The notes beneath the pieces are model-generated. The model was not told the DNA's origin and did no database searches. It saw nothing but the letters and a program-made list of their open reading frames with translations. A DNA stretch of 64,000 nucleotides. Origin: an uncultured Woeseiaceae bacterium (GTDB taxonomy: Bacteria; Pseudomonadota; Gammaproteobacteria; Steroidobacterales; Woeseiaceae). This document shows positions 1 to 9,483 of this stretch, one piece after another. Location: positions 1 to 64,000 of the forward strand of contig CAMYJB010000015.1 of assembly GCA_947258565.1 (NCBI GenBank), given 5' to 3'. Within the stretch, counting starts at the first letter, position 1, and the number at the start of each line of letters is the position of its first letter. The position numbers were made by a program, and so were the translations under genes.

Positions 1-248
1 ACAAGGAATGGCGGTCGCTGGAACTCCCGGCCAACAGCCTCGCGTTCACCTGGTGCCAGCTGCCGTTCGTCTACGTTCTCGACGATGCGGCGGATCCCGG
101 ACTCCGGATCGAGTTTGATAACGGCAAGATATCGGACTTGCCGAACGCCATGCTGTCGCAGGACCTGAGCGCCCAGGTGTTCGAACGCACCGGCGGGATT
201 CGCAAAGTTACGGTCATCCTGAGCGCCGACAAGTTGTTCGGCGACTAG
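1..248 (+). CDS. 3' end of an unidentified protein (partial)
   Basis: An open frame enters from the left edge and ends at TAG 246-248, giving about 81 residues that start KEWRSLELP and end SADKLFGD. The fragment has the alternating hydrophobic pattern of a beta-sandwich but no motif I can name. It sits about 100 bases before a LacI-type regulator and next to glycoside hydrolase and sugar transporter genes. An accessory domain of a carbohydrate-active enzyme is therefore plausible, but this is inference from context only. No terminator is visible before the next gene. Confidence 0.55.
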   Translation, partial: KEWRSLELPANSLAFTWCQLPFVYVLDDAADPGLRIEFDNGKISDLPNAMLSQDLSAQVFERTGGIRKVTVILSADKLFGD

Positions 249-346
249 GTGGACGTGGCGATGAGCCTCGGAACAGGTGACAATTTTTTTGACAGGCCGG
301 ATTGTCTGGCACTAGGGTAGCGCCGGGGTTAGCCAAACACGATGCA

Positions 347-1381
347 ATGCCAAGACCGACCATAGACGACGTCGCCACGCGGGCCGGCGTATCGATCAAG
401 ACCGTATCGCGCGTCGTCAACCGCGAGCCGAACGTGCGCGAATCCACCCGGGAAAAGGTCGAAAAGGCGATCGCGGACCTCAAGTACCGCCCCAACCCGT
501 CGGCCCAGAATCTTGCCAGTCATCGCGCGCGCTTGATCGTGCTGGTATACGACGACCCGAGCGCTTACGAGGTACCGAGTTCGGGTTACATCATCCGCTT
601 GCAGCAGGGCGCGCTCAAGGCCTGCCGCAAGGCCGGTTTCGAACTACTCATTCACCCCTGCAATTACCGCAATTCGCACGTCGGCAGGGAATTGCGCGAA
701 CTGATCGACCAGGTCCGCCCGGCCGGCATCATCGTGGCGGCGCCGCTGTCCAACATGCCGAAAATCGTGCGCGCAATCGAAGCGACGGGCACCCCGCTGG
801 TTAGACTGTCGCCAGGTACGCGCAACGGCAAACAGCTGACGGTTGTGACAAACGATCGGGAGATCAGCGCCGAGATGACGCGATACCTCGCATCGCTGGG
901 GCATACGCGGATTGCGTTTATCACGGGTCACCCGAGCCACAAGGCGGTCGGCAATCGCTACCTCGGTTACCGTGACGGGCTGGAGCAGAGCGGCCTGAAG
1001 TTTTCGGAAAGCCTCGTAGCGGCAGGCAACAACTCGATCGGATCCGGCGAGGAGTGCGCTATGCAGCTGCTGAAACGCAAGCATCGCCCCACGGCCATAT
1101 TCGCGGCGAACGACGACATGGCAGCCGGCGTCATTCGCGTGGCCGACCGGCTGGGAATCAAAGTGCCCGAGGAATTGTCAGTCGCAGGCTGCGACGATAT
1201 CGCACTTGCCCGCCAGGTTTACCCGGCGCTCACGACGATAAACCAACCGCTCTCGGCAATGGCAGAATACGCGGCCGTGGCACTGATTGCCTCTGTTCGG
1301 GGCAAGCGGCCGCTGCTGGGTACCGAGATCGTGCCCGCCGCGTTACAGATCAGGGAATCGACGGGCCCGGCGCCGGACTGA
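347..1381 (+). CDS. LacI-family transcriptional repressor
   Basis: A 344-residue LacI/GalR-family regulator. The N-terminal helix-turn-helix (PTIDDVATRAGVSIKTVSRVVN) is followed by the hinge (YRPNPSAQNLASHR) and a periplasmic-binding-protein-like sensor domain with the usual IFAANDDMA and SVAGCDDI segments. I chose ATG 347, because only there does the HTH begin a few residues from the N-terminus; the upstream TTG at 302 adds a non-homologous extension. The family binds palindromic operators and releases them on binding a sugar. A perfect 16-bp palindrome at 6762-6777, between the divergent GH3 and GPH genes, is its most likely target. The effector is unknown; a beta-glucoside or glucose is inferred from the neighbours. 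Confidence 0.93.
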   Translation: MPRPTIDDVATRAGVSIKTVSRVVNREPNVRESTREKVEKAIADLKYRPNPSAQNLASHRARLIVLVYDDPSAYEVPSSGYIIRLQQGALKACRKAGFELLIHPCNYRNSHVGRELRELIDQVRPAGIIVAAPLSNMPKIVRAIEATGTPLVRLSPGTRNGKQLTVVTNDREISAEMTRYLASLGHTRIAFITGHPSHKAVGNRYLGYRDGLEQSGLKFSESLVAAGNNSIGSGEECAMQLLKRKHRPTAIFAANDDMAAGVIRVADRLGIKVPEELSVAGCDDIALARQVYPALTTINQPLSAMAEYAAVALIASVRGKRPLLGTEIVPAALQIRESTGPAPD

Positions 1382-1430
1382 TCCTGTTTCCTGCTGTCGT
1401 GCGAGTCCGGAACAAATTCCTGTCAGCGCT

Positions 1431-2723
1431 TCACTCGACCAGGAACGGAATGTTGGCGTGCGCCGCATGACCCTGGCCGTCGTAGGCATAGGCGAACAGT
1501 CGATACTTGCCCGGCGCAGGTGCAGTGATCCTGGTGCTCGCCGCCTCGCTCTCCGACAGCAAGCCCTCCAGGGTCGGCAGCGGGGCCTCGCGGTCTCCGC
1601 CGGACTTTTCAGATTCGCTCTCGGGCTTGACCTCCCAGCGAAAGGTGACTGCGTCGCCCTCATGGTCGAAAACCTCGAACGCCGCATCGTAGGTCTTGCC
1701 CGCTTCCAGCACGACGCTTTCCTTGTAGCTTTTGCCGTCGAGTTGAATCGACTCGACGCGCGGCGTCCGGTTCGCGGGCCACGCGCCCGTCCAGATGCGG
1801 TGCATGGCGTCGATGGTTTCGGTCTCCTCGCCGGCCTCTGTTAGCATGCCGAACCAGGTCGGCGTGCGTTCCTGCTTCTGGCCCCAGAGAAACGCATACG
1901 AACCGATCAATTGCCCGTCGAATTGTGCGAGTACTTCGTTGTGGGCCCGCAGGTACACGTCGGCCTTTTCGGAACTCGTTAATTCCGTCGGGGCGCCCCA
2001 GCTCGTATTTTCCATTTCCCAGTAACCGATCGTGCCCCACTCCGTCATCATGAACGGCTCTTTGAAACCGCTCTCGGCGATCATCCCGGGAAGACCGAAC
2101 AGACTGCCGTACATCTGGAAACTGATGAAGTCGATCTCCGGCGCCCGCGCCTGGATCTCGGCGATGACGACCGGCTTGAAGCCCGTTATCGGCGTGGTCA
2201 CCGGATGATCCGGATCCAGTTCGCGGATCATCGCCGCGATGTCGTTGACGGCGTCCCATACCGCGGGATTGCTGTAGCTGTGATTGAGCTCATTGCCGAT
2301 CAGCCAGAACAGCAATGCCGGGTGGTCCTTGTACCTGAGCACCTCTTTCCGGACGGACGCCAGCTGCGAGGCAACGGCGTCCGGATCGTCGTAATCGAAG
2401 CCGTGCCGCTCGGCCGTCATGGACAATCCCAGCGCAACCGTGACGCCATGCACGTGCGCCGCATCCAGAAGGGCGCGCGTATCCTGGTCATCGTTGACGG
2501 TGGTCCAGGTCCGAATCGAATTGCCGCCATGTGCTGCGAAGCGCTCAATATCGTCTATACCCATGCCGGCGCCCTTGACGACGTAAGGTTCGCCTCCGCG
2601 CATAAGAACGTAACCAACCGAGGTCTTCGCGATTTCGACCTTGATCGAGGAACCCGCGGAATCCGGCGCGGGTGAACAGGCTGTGATTAGTACGAATAAC
2701 GCTATCGGTGCCAGGTATTTCAT
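1431..2723 (-). CDS. Glycoside hydrolase, GH-A clan TIM barrel lipoprotein
   Basis: A 430-residue lipoprotein. The start at 2723 gives a signal peptide with lipobox (VLITAC, Cys16). The body is a TIM barrel resembling the catalytic part of GH2/GH5 enzymes: WLIGNEL supplies the probable acid/base Glu145 and MMTEWG the nucleophile Glu228. The last ~110 residues form an Ig-like beta-sandwich (KTYDAAFEVFDHEGD). It should act in the periplasm or at the outer membrane on an oligo- or polysaccharide; the sequence does not fix the substrate. It is the last gene of a leftward GH3 - sugar porter - GH operon, and its ATG lies one base from the porter stop codon, which suggests coupled translation. Confidence 0.82.
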   Translation of the reverse strand: MKYLAPIALFVLITACSPAPDSAGSSIKVEIAKTSVGYVLMRGGEPYVVKGAGMGIDDIERFAAHGGNSIRTWTTVNDDQDTRALLDAAHVHGVTVALGLSMTAERHGFDYDDPDAVASQLASVRKEVLRYKDHPALLFWLIGNELNHSYSNPAVWDAVNDIAAMIRELDPDHPVTTPITGFKPVVIAEIQARAPEIDFISFQMYGSLFGLPGMIAESGFKEPFMMTEWGTIGYWEMENTSWGAPTELTSSEKADVYLRAHNEVLAQFDGQLIGSYAFLWGQKQERTPTWFGMLTEAGEETETIDAMHRIWTGAWPANRTPRVESIQLDGKSYKESVVLEAGKTYDAAFEVFDHEGDAVTFRWEVKPESESEKSGGDREAPLPTLEGLLSESEAASTRITAPAPGKYRLFAYAYDGQGHAAHANIPFLVE

Positions 2724-2724
2724 C

Positions 2725-4287
2725 TCAGTCCCTGACGAGAATCGTCTCGAGTTCTTCCAGTGAGCGGCCTTTGGTCTCCGGCAGGATGCGCATAACGAAG
2801 ACGAGGCCGGCAACAGCGAACAGGCCGTAGATCAGGAATGTCCCTGCGTTGCCGAGGGTCTCCAGCTGCCACGGGAAGATGAACGTGACGAGAAACGCAA
2901 CGGCCGAATTGATCAGGCCCACGAATGATATCGCGACGCCCCGCACCCGGTTGGGGAAGAGCTCCGAGAACAGCACCCACATGATGGGCCCGATCGATAC
3001 CGCGAAACTGGCAACGAACCCGAGAATTGCGAACAGGATCAGCGTGGGATTCATCGTAATCGCGGTACTGACGAGCTCCGATTCGAACTGCTTGTAGGTG
3101 TCTTCTCCGACAGCGGCGAACAGCGCCGCGCGAAATTCCGTGTCGCTCTCGTAGGTGACGTCGGCAACCAGTTCGAGCTGCTGCCGGTCCAGTCCGGACG
3201 GCAATCCGTTGATGGCGGCCTCGTCCAGGCGGTAGGTCGCTGACCCGAAGCCCCAGGCGAGCGTCAACATGCAGACCGCGATGCCCGTCAGTCCGAAACC
3301 GAGCAGCGGCCGGCGTCCGATCCTGTCGATCAGCAACATGGCGACGACGGTCAGCGTCAGGTTGACGAGGCCGACCAGTACGGCCTGCATGAAGGACGCG
3401 TTCGTGCCGATGCCCGACTGCTCGAAGATCATCGGCGCATAAAAGAAGACCGCATTGATCCCGGTAATCTGCTGCAGGATGCCGACGGAGATGCCGATCG
3501 TCATGACCAGCCGCAGGGATGGATGCAACAGTGTCCTGGGCGAGACACGGCCCAGCTCCCGCTCCGCCTCGATGGCTTCCTTGATCTCGCGAAGATCATC
3601 AGCCGCCTGTTCGCTGCCGTCGACGCGCTCGAGAACCGCGACAGCCTCGTCATCCCGCCCGCGCATCGCCAGCCAGCGCGGGCTTTCCGGCACGAACAGC
3701 AGAGCGACGAGATAGAGCACGGCCGGCAGCGTCTCGATGCCGAGCATCCAGCGCCAGTTCCATTCCCCGAGCCTCAGCGCCTCGGACCAGGCACCGCCGG
3801 ATTCGCCCAGCGTCAAAATGAGGTAGTTGCTGAAGAACGCCACCGAAATGCCGATGACAATGTTGAGCTGGTTGAACGACACGAGGCGCCCCCGGGATTC
3901 GGGTGGCGCCATCTCGGCTATGTACATCGGGGCGATGATGAGCGCAGCGCCCACACCGAGACCGCCCAGCATGCGCGCGACGACCAGCCAGTAGAAGCTG
4001 GGCGCAAGCGCCGACGCAATCGCGGATACCGCGAACAACGTTGCCGCGATCCTGAGCACCGGGCGCCGCCCGATGCGATCGCTGAGGGGGCCGGACACCA
4101 TCATCGCGAGCGTTGCCGTGAGGGCCAGCGACGACACGGACCATCCGACCTGGATCTTGGTCAGTGAAAACTCGACTTCGATGAAGCCGACGACGCCTGA
4201 GATCACCGAGGCGTCGAAGCCCATGAGGAATCCGCCGAGCGCGACGAACAGCGCGATGGTGGCCGTATATCGGGAGGATGGGCTCAT
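2725..4287 (-). CDS. MFS sugar porter (SP family)
   Basis: A 520-residue, 12-helix major facilitator protein of the sugar porter family. Family signatures are visible: GPLSDRIGRRP between helices 2 and 3, PESPRWL after helix 6, QQITGINAVFFYAP in helix 7, DRIGRRPLL, and PETKGRSLEELE at the C-terminus. A ~60-residue hydrophilic insert (about residues 350-415, YRLDEAAINGLPSG onward) lies between helices 9 and 10, a place where XylE-like porters also carry an external loop. It probably imports a monosaccharide, perhaps released by the adjacent hydrolases, by proton symport. It is the middle gene of the leftward operon, 15 bases after the GH3 gene. Confidence 0.92.
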   Translation of the reverse strand: MSPSSRYTATIALFVALGGFLMGFDASVISGVVGFIEVEFSLTKIQVGWSVSSLALTATLAMMVSGPLSDRIGRRPVLRIAATLFAVSAIASALAPSFYWLVVARMLGGLGVGAALIIAPMYIAEMAPPESRGRLVSFNQLNIVIGISVAFFSNYLILTLGESGGAWSEALRLGEWNWRWMLGIETLPAVLYLVALLFVPESPRWLAMRGRDDEAVAVLERVDGSEQAADDLREIKEAIEAERELGRVSPRTLLHPSLRLVMTIGISVGILQQITGINAVFFYAPMIFEQSGIGTNASFMQAVLVGLVNLTLTVVAMLLIDRIGRRPLLGFGLTGIAVCMLTLAWGFGSATYRLDEAAINGLPSGLDRQQLELVADVTYESDTEFRAALFAAVGEDTYKQFESELVSTAITMNPTLILFAILGFVASFAVSIGPIMWVLFSELFPNRVRGVAISFVGLINSAVAFLVTFIFPWQLETLGNAGTFLIYGLFAVAGLVFVMRILPETKGRSLEELETILVRD

Positions 4288-4302
4288 CGTGCGGTACCGA
4301 AC

Positions 4303-6606
4303 TCAGTCGCCGGCGACAACGCGGAATGCGGTGCGCAGCCCGGTGTCAGAACTGCCGCCAACCCAGGCATGGAAATCGCCCGGCTCGACCATGAGCGTGT
4401 TGTCGCGACCGTAGAATGCGAGGTCGTCGGTGTGCAGTTCGAAACTCACCGTCACCGTCTCGCCCGGCGCCACGCGTAGCCTGCGAAAACCCTTGAGCTC
4501 CCTGACGGGGCGAGTCACGTTGCCAACGAGGTCACGAACATAGAGCTGTGCCACCTCGTCCGCAGCGACGTCGCCATGGTTCGTCAAGTCGGCACTTACG
4601 GTAATCGTCCCTCCGACCGGAATCTCGTCAGCGCTGACGCGAATATCGCCGTATGCGAACTCGGCGTACGACAGGCCGAAACCGAACGGGAACAGCGGCG
4701 TGTACCCTGCATCGAGATGAAACGCCGCCATCCCCAGCGACGTCTGCGGCGCGCGTGCGTCGATGTCGTCGATATGCACGACCTTCTCCGGCGTCGGCGG
4801 CTTGCCCGTATTCTTCTGGCTGTGATAGATCGGTATCTGGCCCACCATGCGCGGGAACGTCACCGGCAGCTTTCCCGACGGCGATTCGAGCCCGAACAGC
4901 AGCTCGGCTATCGCCGGGCCGCCCATCGTCCCCGGGTGCCAGGCGAACAGGATCGCGTCGACATTGTCGACGATATTCGTCAACGTCAGCGGCCGCCCGG
5001 CCATGATCACCGCGATGACCGGTTTACCGGTCTCACGAACGCGTCTGACGAGTTCGGCCTGTGCGCCGGGGAGGTTGATGTCGGCGCGCGAATGAGCTTC
5101 GCCGGAGAGTATGGATTCTTCGCCGAGAAACAACAGCACCGCGTCGGATCTCCCGGCCGCCGCGACAGCCTCGTCGAACGGCTCCGTCGACGTGCTGCGG
5201 CTCATTTTCATCGCGCGGACATAGTCGACCTGCACCTGATCGCCCACGAGGTCACGAATGCCCTGGAGGGCGGTTACGCTAAGCTCCCTGTCGCCGTCGA
5301 ATATCCAGGTGCCCAGCTGCTCGTAGGGCGCATCGGCAAGCGGTCCCACGACTGCGACTCTTTCGAGCCGGTCTGTGCTTAGCGGCAACACCTTGTTGTC
5401 GTTTTTCAGCATGACCACGCTCTGCAGCGCTGCCGTTTTCGCGGTCGCCAGAGCTTCGGGGTTCGCGATGGGCGGCAGCGTGTCGGGGTCCGTGTAGGAA
5501 TTTTCGAACAGGCCCAGGCGGAATTTTGCGCGGAGTATATTAATGACGGCGGCGTCAATTACGTCGATATCGAGGGTGCCGTCCTCGACGAGTTCCTCGA
5601 GATGTCCGGCATAAACTCTACCCGCCATGTCCATGTCGACGCCGGCGGTCGCTGCCTCAAGAGCCGAGCTCTTGTCATCGGCAGTCAGCCCGTGAATTGC
5701 GAGCTGGTGGATGGAATTCCAGTCGCTTACAACGAATCCATTGAAGCCCCATTCATCACGCAGGACCTGGCGCATCAGGAATTCGTTACCTGTCGCGGGT
5801 ACACCGTTCAGGTCGCTGAATGACGCCATCAGCGTAAGCACACCGGCATCCACAGCGGCGCGAAACGGACGCAGGTGGACATTACGAAGTTCGTTCTCGG
5901 GGATGTTGGTCGTCGCATAGTCGCGGCCGCTTTCGGCCTCCCCGTAGCCCGCAAAGTGCTTGGCGCACGCGGCGATCGTGCCCGCAGCCGTGAGATCGTC
6001 TCCCTGGAAACCCTCCACCATCGCAACTGCAAGACGGCTGGCAAGATACGGGTCCTCGCCGGGGCTTTCCGCAATTCGTCCCCAGCGCGGATCGCGCGTG
6101 ATGTCGATCATCGGCGCAAACGTCCAGTTGATGCCCGACTTCGCGGCCTCGCGTGCCGCAACTCTTGCGCCCTGCCGCACAACGTCGGGATTCCATGTTG
6201 CAGCCTGGCCGATGGGTATCGGCATCACGGTCTTGAAGCCGTGGATGACGTCGCGGCCGACGAGCAGCGGTATGCCGAGGCGGCTTTCCTCGACGGCGAT
6301 GCGCTGCAATTCGTTTACCGTTGCAACGTCGACCTGGTTAATGATCGACCCGATCTTTCCTGCCCGCAACGCATCGCCAAGTACCTCGACCGCGTCCATG
6401 TCACCCGCGTGTACCTGGTTCATCTGCCCGATCTTCTCTGCCAGGGTCATTTGCCCGAGCAAGGCAGCAATCTGCTCCTCCGCATGCGGAACAACGCTGC
6501 GGGATTCTGCGAAAGTCGTGCTCATGATGGACACCAGCAAGTAACCGCAGAGCATGGCAAGCCGCCCAGGTCGAACAAAGTTTTTTTCACTCCTGGTGCG
6601 ATGCAT
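4303..6606 (-). CDS. bglX: GH3 beta-glucosidase, secreted
   Basis: A 767-residue family 3 glycoside hydrolase in the usual order: signal peptide (about 1-34, cut after TFAES), TIM barrel with KHFAGYGEAESGRDY and the nucleophile motif FVVSDW (Asp295), alpha/beta sandwich (LLFLGEESILSGEAHSR), then a fibronectin type III-like domain. It should remove terminal beta-linked glucose from short glucans in the periplasm. ATG 6606 is chosen because it follows a GGGGGA ribosome site and starts a good signal peptide; the longer frame back to 6801 runs through the promoter. It heads the leftward operon and is controlled from the operator at 6762-6777. Confidence 0.94.
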   Translation of the reverse strand: MHRTRSEKNFVRPGRLAMLCGYLLVSIMSTTFAESRSVVPHAEEQIAALLGQMTLAEKIGQMNQVHAGDMDAVEVLGDALRAGKIGSIINQVDVATVNELQRIAVEESRLGIPLLVGRDVIHGFKTVMPIPIGQAATWNPDVVRQGARVAAREAAKSGINWTFAPMIDITRDPRWGRIAESPGEDPYLASRLAVAMVEGFQGDDLTAAGTIAACAKHFAGYGEAESGRDYATTNIPENELRNVHLRPFRAAVDAGVLTLMASFSDLNGVPATGNEFLMRQVLRDEWGFNGFVVSDWNSIHQLAIHGLTADDKSSALEAATAGVDMDMAGRVYAGHLEELVEDGTLDIDVIDAAVINILRAKFRLGLFENSYTDPDTLPPIANPEALATAKTAALQSVVMLKNDNKVLPLSTDRLERVAVVGPLADAPYEQLGTWIFDGDRELSVTALQGIRDLVGDQVQVDYVRAMKMSRSTSTEPFDEAVAAAGRSDAVLLFLGEESILSGEAHSRADINLPGAQAELVRRVRETGKPVIAVIMAGRPLTLTNIVDNVDAILFAWHPGTMGGPAIAELLFGLESPSGKLPVTFPRMVGQIPIYHSQKNTGKPPTPEKVVHIDDIDARAPQTSLGMAAFHLDAGYTPLFPFGFGLSYAEFAYGDIRVSADEIPVGGTITVSADLTNHGDVAADEVAQLYVRDLVGNVTRPVRELKGFRRLRVAPGETVTVSFELHTDDLAFYGRDNTLMVEPGDFHAWVGGSSDTGLRTAFRVVAGD

Positions 6607-6748
6607 CAACACATCCCCCGCCGCGTTTGGCGCGAGCGGCAAACACTCGTCAGCTTCAGTGATTAACCCCCCCCAAACGGCCACGCCCCGACCCACAATA
6701 CGCTTTCTTGTTGTTCCGGACGAAGCGACAGCCGCATCGATAAGTTCT

Positions 6749-6790
6749 GTTCTAGCAACGTTTGACAGCGCTGTCAATATAGTGGACGAT
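6749..6790. promoter_or_regulatory. Divergent promoter with LacI-type operator palindrome
   Basis: A perfect palindrome TTGACAGCGCTGTCAA occupies 6762-6777, with the central CG typical of LacI-family operators. Each half contains TTGACA, a perfect -35 hexamer, one per strand. On the minus strand it is followed after 17 bases by TAGAAC (6754-6749) as a possible -10 for the GH3 operon. On the plus strand TATAGT (6778-6783) directly follows and could be the -10 for the GPH symporter. One bound repressor would cover both promoters. The palindrome is seen directly; the promoter boxes are inferred. Confidence 0.72.
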
Positions 6791-6799
6791 GGCCGCGCC

Positions 6800-8263
6800 A
6801 TGCAGCACTACGAAACAGCGCCCGAAGACAGAATTCCTTTTCACAAAAAACTGGTCTACGGCTCCGGCGCGTTCGTCAATAACCTGCTCGCGGATTCCAT
6901 CGGCAGGATGGTGATTGTCCTCAATCTCGGCCTCGGCATGAATCCGGCGCTCGCCGGGCTGCTTGCCGCCCTGCCGCGACTGACTGACGCGATCACCGAC
7001 CCATTGATGGGGTATATCTCCGACAACACCCGTACACGGTGGGGGCGGCGTCGGCCCTATATATTCTTCGGCGCGATCGCCGCGGGAATAGTCTTCGCCC
7101 TGCTCTGGCAGTTACCGCCGGGCAAAAGTGAGTCCTTCTACTTCTGGTTTTTTCTGACGGGCTCTTTTCTCTTTTACCTCGCCTATACCGTGTTCGTGAC
7201 ACCCTGGGTGGCACTCGGCTACGAACTGACGCCGGACTATAACGAGCGCACCCGGCTCATGGGGACGCAGAATTTCATTGGACAGACCGCGTATCTCTTT
7301 ACGCCCTATCTTCTGGCCATAATGAGCAGCAGGCACTGGGCAAACGATATGGTCGAAGGTGCTTCGCGCCTGGCGCTCGTCATCGGCGCGATCGTGGTCA
7401 TCGTCGGCATCATGCCCGCGATCTTCCTCCGGGAGCGTTACAAGGAACTCGCCATCGCGGAGGGTGAATCCGCTGCCAAGATCGCAGGCAACGTAATAAT
7501 TCGAAATATCGTGGACTTCTTCCGCGGCTTTGCCGAAACGCTGAAGTCGAGAGAATTTCTCAAGCTCTGCGTCGCGACCTTCCTGGTCTTCAACGGCTTC
7601 ATACTGATCGCCGCTTTCCAGTCCTACGTCATCATCTATTACGTGTTCGCCGGTGACACGGAGACGGGCTCCGTCTTCGTGGGCCACTCGGGGCTTTTGC
7701 AAACCGTCTTCGCCTACGTTTCTATCGTGATCGCGACCTGGCTCGGCACGCGGTTCGGAAAACGCAAGGCCTTTTTTGTGACAACGGGTATCTCGATGGT
7801 GGGCTATGCCCTCAAATGGTTTTGCTATATGCCCGAACAGCCATGGCTCGTCCTTATTCCGGCGCCGCTCATGGCTTTCGGTCTCGGCGGCCTGTTCACT
7901 CTGATGCCGTCGATGATCGCTGACGTCGTCGATATGGATGAACTGAAGACCCATCAGCGCCGGGAGGGGATGTACGGTTCCATCTACTGGTGGGTCGTAA
8001 AACTCGGCATGGCCGTGGCTATAGCGGGCGGCGGCTTCCTGCTGAACGCCACGGGCTTCGACGTTGCCCTCGAGGGCGATCAGAATGAGCGCACGCTGAC
8101 GCTCATGCGATTCTTCGACGCCCTCATCCCCTGTGTTGCCTCGGCAATAGCAATATGGGCGATCGCGACGTTCTCGATCACCGAGGAAAAAGCGCACGAA
8201 ATCCGCGAGGAACTCGAGCGGCGGCGCGGCACGCCGGACGCTCCGGCACCCGCGCCGGCTTAA
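6800..8263 (+). CDS. GPH-family glycoside:cation symporter (MelB-like)
   Basis: A 487-residue glycoside-pentoside-hexuronide transporter with 12 predicted helices. Typical features are the helix 1-2 region ([18 protein letters not shown]), [29 protein letters not shown] with the cation-site acidic residues, and [16 protein letters not shown]. It should import a glycoside with Na+ or H+. ATG 6800 is chosen because upstream residues would be encoded by the operator region. It is transcribed divergently from the GH3 operon and shares its operator, so it probably supplies the disaccharide. Its stop codon overlaps the coaD stop on the other strand (tandem TTAA), so no transcript terminator can lie between them. 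Confidence 0.93.
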   Translation: MQHYETAPEDRIPFHKKLVYGSGAFVNNLLADSIGRMVIVLNLGLGMNPALAGLLAALPRLTDAITDPLMGYISDNTRTRWGRRRPYIFFGAIAAGIVFALLWQLPPGKSESFYFWFFLTGSFLFYLAYTVFVTPWVALGYELTPDYNERTRLMGTQNFIGQTAYLFTPYLLAIMSSRHWANDMVEGASRLALVIGAIVVIVGIMPAIFLRERYKELAIAEGESAAKIAGNVIIRNIVDFFRGFAETLKSREFLKLCVATFLVFNGFILIAAFQSYVIIYYVFAGDTETGSVFVGHSGLLQTVFAYVSIVIATWLGTRFGKRKAFFVTTGISMVGYALKWFCYMPEQPWLVLIPAPLMAFGLGGLFTLMPSMIADVVDMDELKTHQRREGMYGSIYWWVVKLGMAVAIAGGGFLLNATGFDVALEGDQNERTLTLMRFFDALIPCVASAIAIWAIATFSITEEKAHEIREELERRRGTPDAPAPAPA

Positions 8264-8748
8264 GCGCGGCCGAGACGCTCCAGCAGTGCGTCCTTCACTT
8301 TCGGCGACACGAATTCCGAGACATCCCCGCCCAGTGACGCGATCTCGCGGACGAGACTCGACGAGATAAAGGTGTAGGACTCCGGCGGCGTCAGGAAGAC
8401 CGTCTCGACCTCGTCGGTCAGGTGCCGGTTCATCGTGGCGAGCTGGAATTCATACTCGAAGTCGGACACGGCGCGTAACCCGCGAATGATGACGGACAGC
8501 CCGTTGTCTCGTGCGAAATCGACGGTCAGGCCCTTGTATGAAGTGACCTCTACGCCATTGATCCCCGCAAGGGCGGACCTGGCAAGTTCGACGCGTTCAT
8601 CGAGATCGAACATTGGCGCTTTGCCGCCCGTATCGGCGGCAATGGCAATCACGACACGGTCGAATACCCTGACCGCCCGTTTCACGAGGTCTTCGTGACC
8701 CAGCGTGATCGGGTCGAAGGTACCCGGATACATGGCTGCTACAGACAT
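8260..8748 (-). CDS. coaD: Phosphopantetheine adenylyltransferase
   Basis: A 162-residue nucleotidyltransferase catalysing the fourth step of coenzyme A synthesis: 4'-phosphopantetheine plus ATP gives dephospho-CoA and pyrophosphate. The signature [16 protein letters not shown] carries the (T/H)xGH motif at the N-terminus, and [10 protein letters not shown] near residue 130 is the second ATP-contact motif. The length is standard. ATG 8748 follows a GGAGGGG ribosome site. It lies downstream of rsmD on the same strand, a common bacterial pairing, and ends tail to tail with the GPH symporter. Confidence 0.97.
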   Translation of the reverse strand: MSVAAMYPGTFDPITLGHEDLVKRAVRVFDRVVIAIAADTGGKAPMFDLDERVELARSALAGINGVEVTSYKGLTVDFARDNGLSVIIRGLRAVSDFEYEFQLATMNRHLTDEVETVFLTPPESYTFISSSLVREIASLGGDVSEFVSPKVKDALLERLGRA

Positions 8749-8811
8749 CCCCCCTCCTTGTTTTTCTTCGTGCACCCCCAGGCGCGGAGTATCGCACACT
8801 ACCTGCGTCGA

Positions 8812-9405
8812 CTAGGAGCCAGGCTCCACCAGCATGTAGCGCACGTTTCCGGCCGTCCTGTCTTTCAGGACTCGCCAGCGATCGGGGAGGCGGGTCCCGG
8901 GCCTGGCGCGATCCTGCTCGACGTAGATCCTGCCGCCCGGTGCGAGTATGCCGCACGCGTCGATCTGCCCGCAGAGTTCTCCGAGCCGGTCGTCGGCGAA
9001 CGGCGGGTCGAGGAAGATGATGTCGAAGGAGGCGGCTCGGGCGTTTCGCACGTACTCCGTGGCATCACCGCAGTGAATGACCGCTCCCGCGGCATCCAGC
9101 ATCTTCGCACTGTTCCCGATCGCCTTTGTCGCACGACGCGAGTTGTCTACAAAGACCACTTGCGCAGCTCCCCTCGACAGCGCCTCGAAACCGAGCGCAC
9201 CGGTGCCGGCAAACAGATCGAGACACCGGGCGCCCTGGATTGACGGCGCCAGCCAGTTGAACAGCGTCTCGCGCACGCGCTCCGAAGTGGGCCGAAGGCC
9301 CGGCAAGTCCGCGATATCCAACAGACGGCTGCGCCACTTTCCCGCTACAATACGCAGCCGTCCGGGTCGGGGCTTCTTGTTTGCGGCGCCGGGCTTTATC
9401 GTCAT
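8812..9405 (-). CDS. rsmD: 16S rRNA (guanine(966)-N(2))-methyltransferase
   Basis: A 197-residue SAM-dependent methyltransferase that modifies G966 of 16S rRNA. Motif I is CLDLFAGTGALGFEALSRG and motif IV is IIFLDPPFADD, the DPPF being catalytic in this family. The N-terminus RIVAGKWRSRLL and PTSERVRETLFNWL are RsmD hallmarks. ATG 9405, preceded by AGGGGA seven bases upstream, is preferred over a TTG at 9429. It is divergent from ftsY with a 78-bp shared promoter region, as in many gammaproteobacteria. Confidence 0.96.
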   Translation of the reverse strand: MTIKPGAANKKPRPGRLRIVAGKWRSRLLDIADLPGLRPTSERVRETLFNWLAPSIQGARCLDLFAGTGALGFEALSRGAAQVVFVDNSRRATKAIGNSAKMLDAAGAVIHCGDATEYVRNARAASFDIIFLDPPFADDRLGELCGQIDACGILAPGGRIYVEQDRARPGTRLPDRWRVLKDRTAGNVRYMLVEPGS

Positions 9406-9483
9406 CAGTTCCCCTGGGGCCTCGAGCAAGGGCCGGTTCCGAACAGTGTAGGCGATTTCAGTCGCCGGGTATTTTAAGACGCA

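Noticed and set aside
1382..1430. Terminator between LacI and the GH gene
   Set aside because: The 49-base convergent gap has no stem of useful length.
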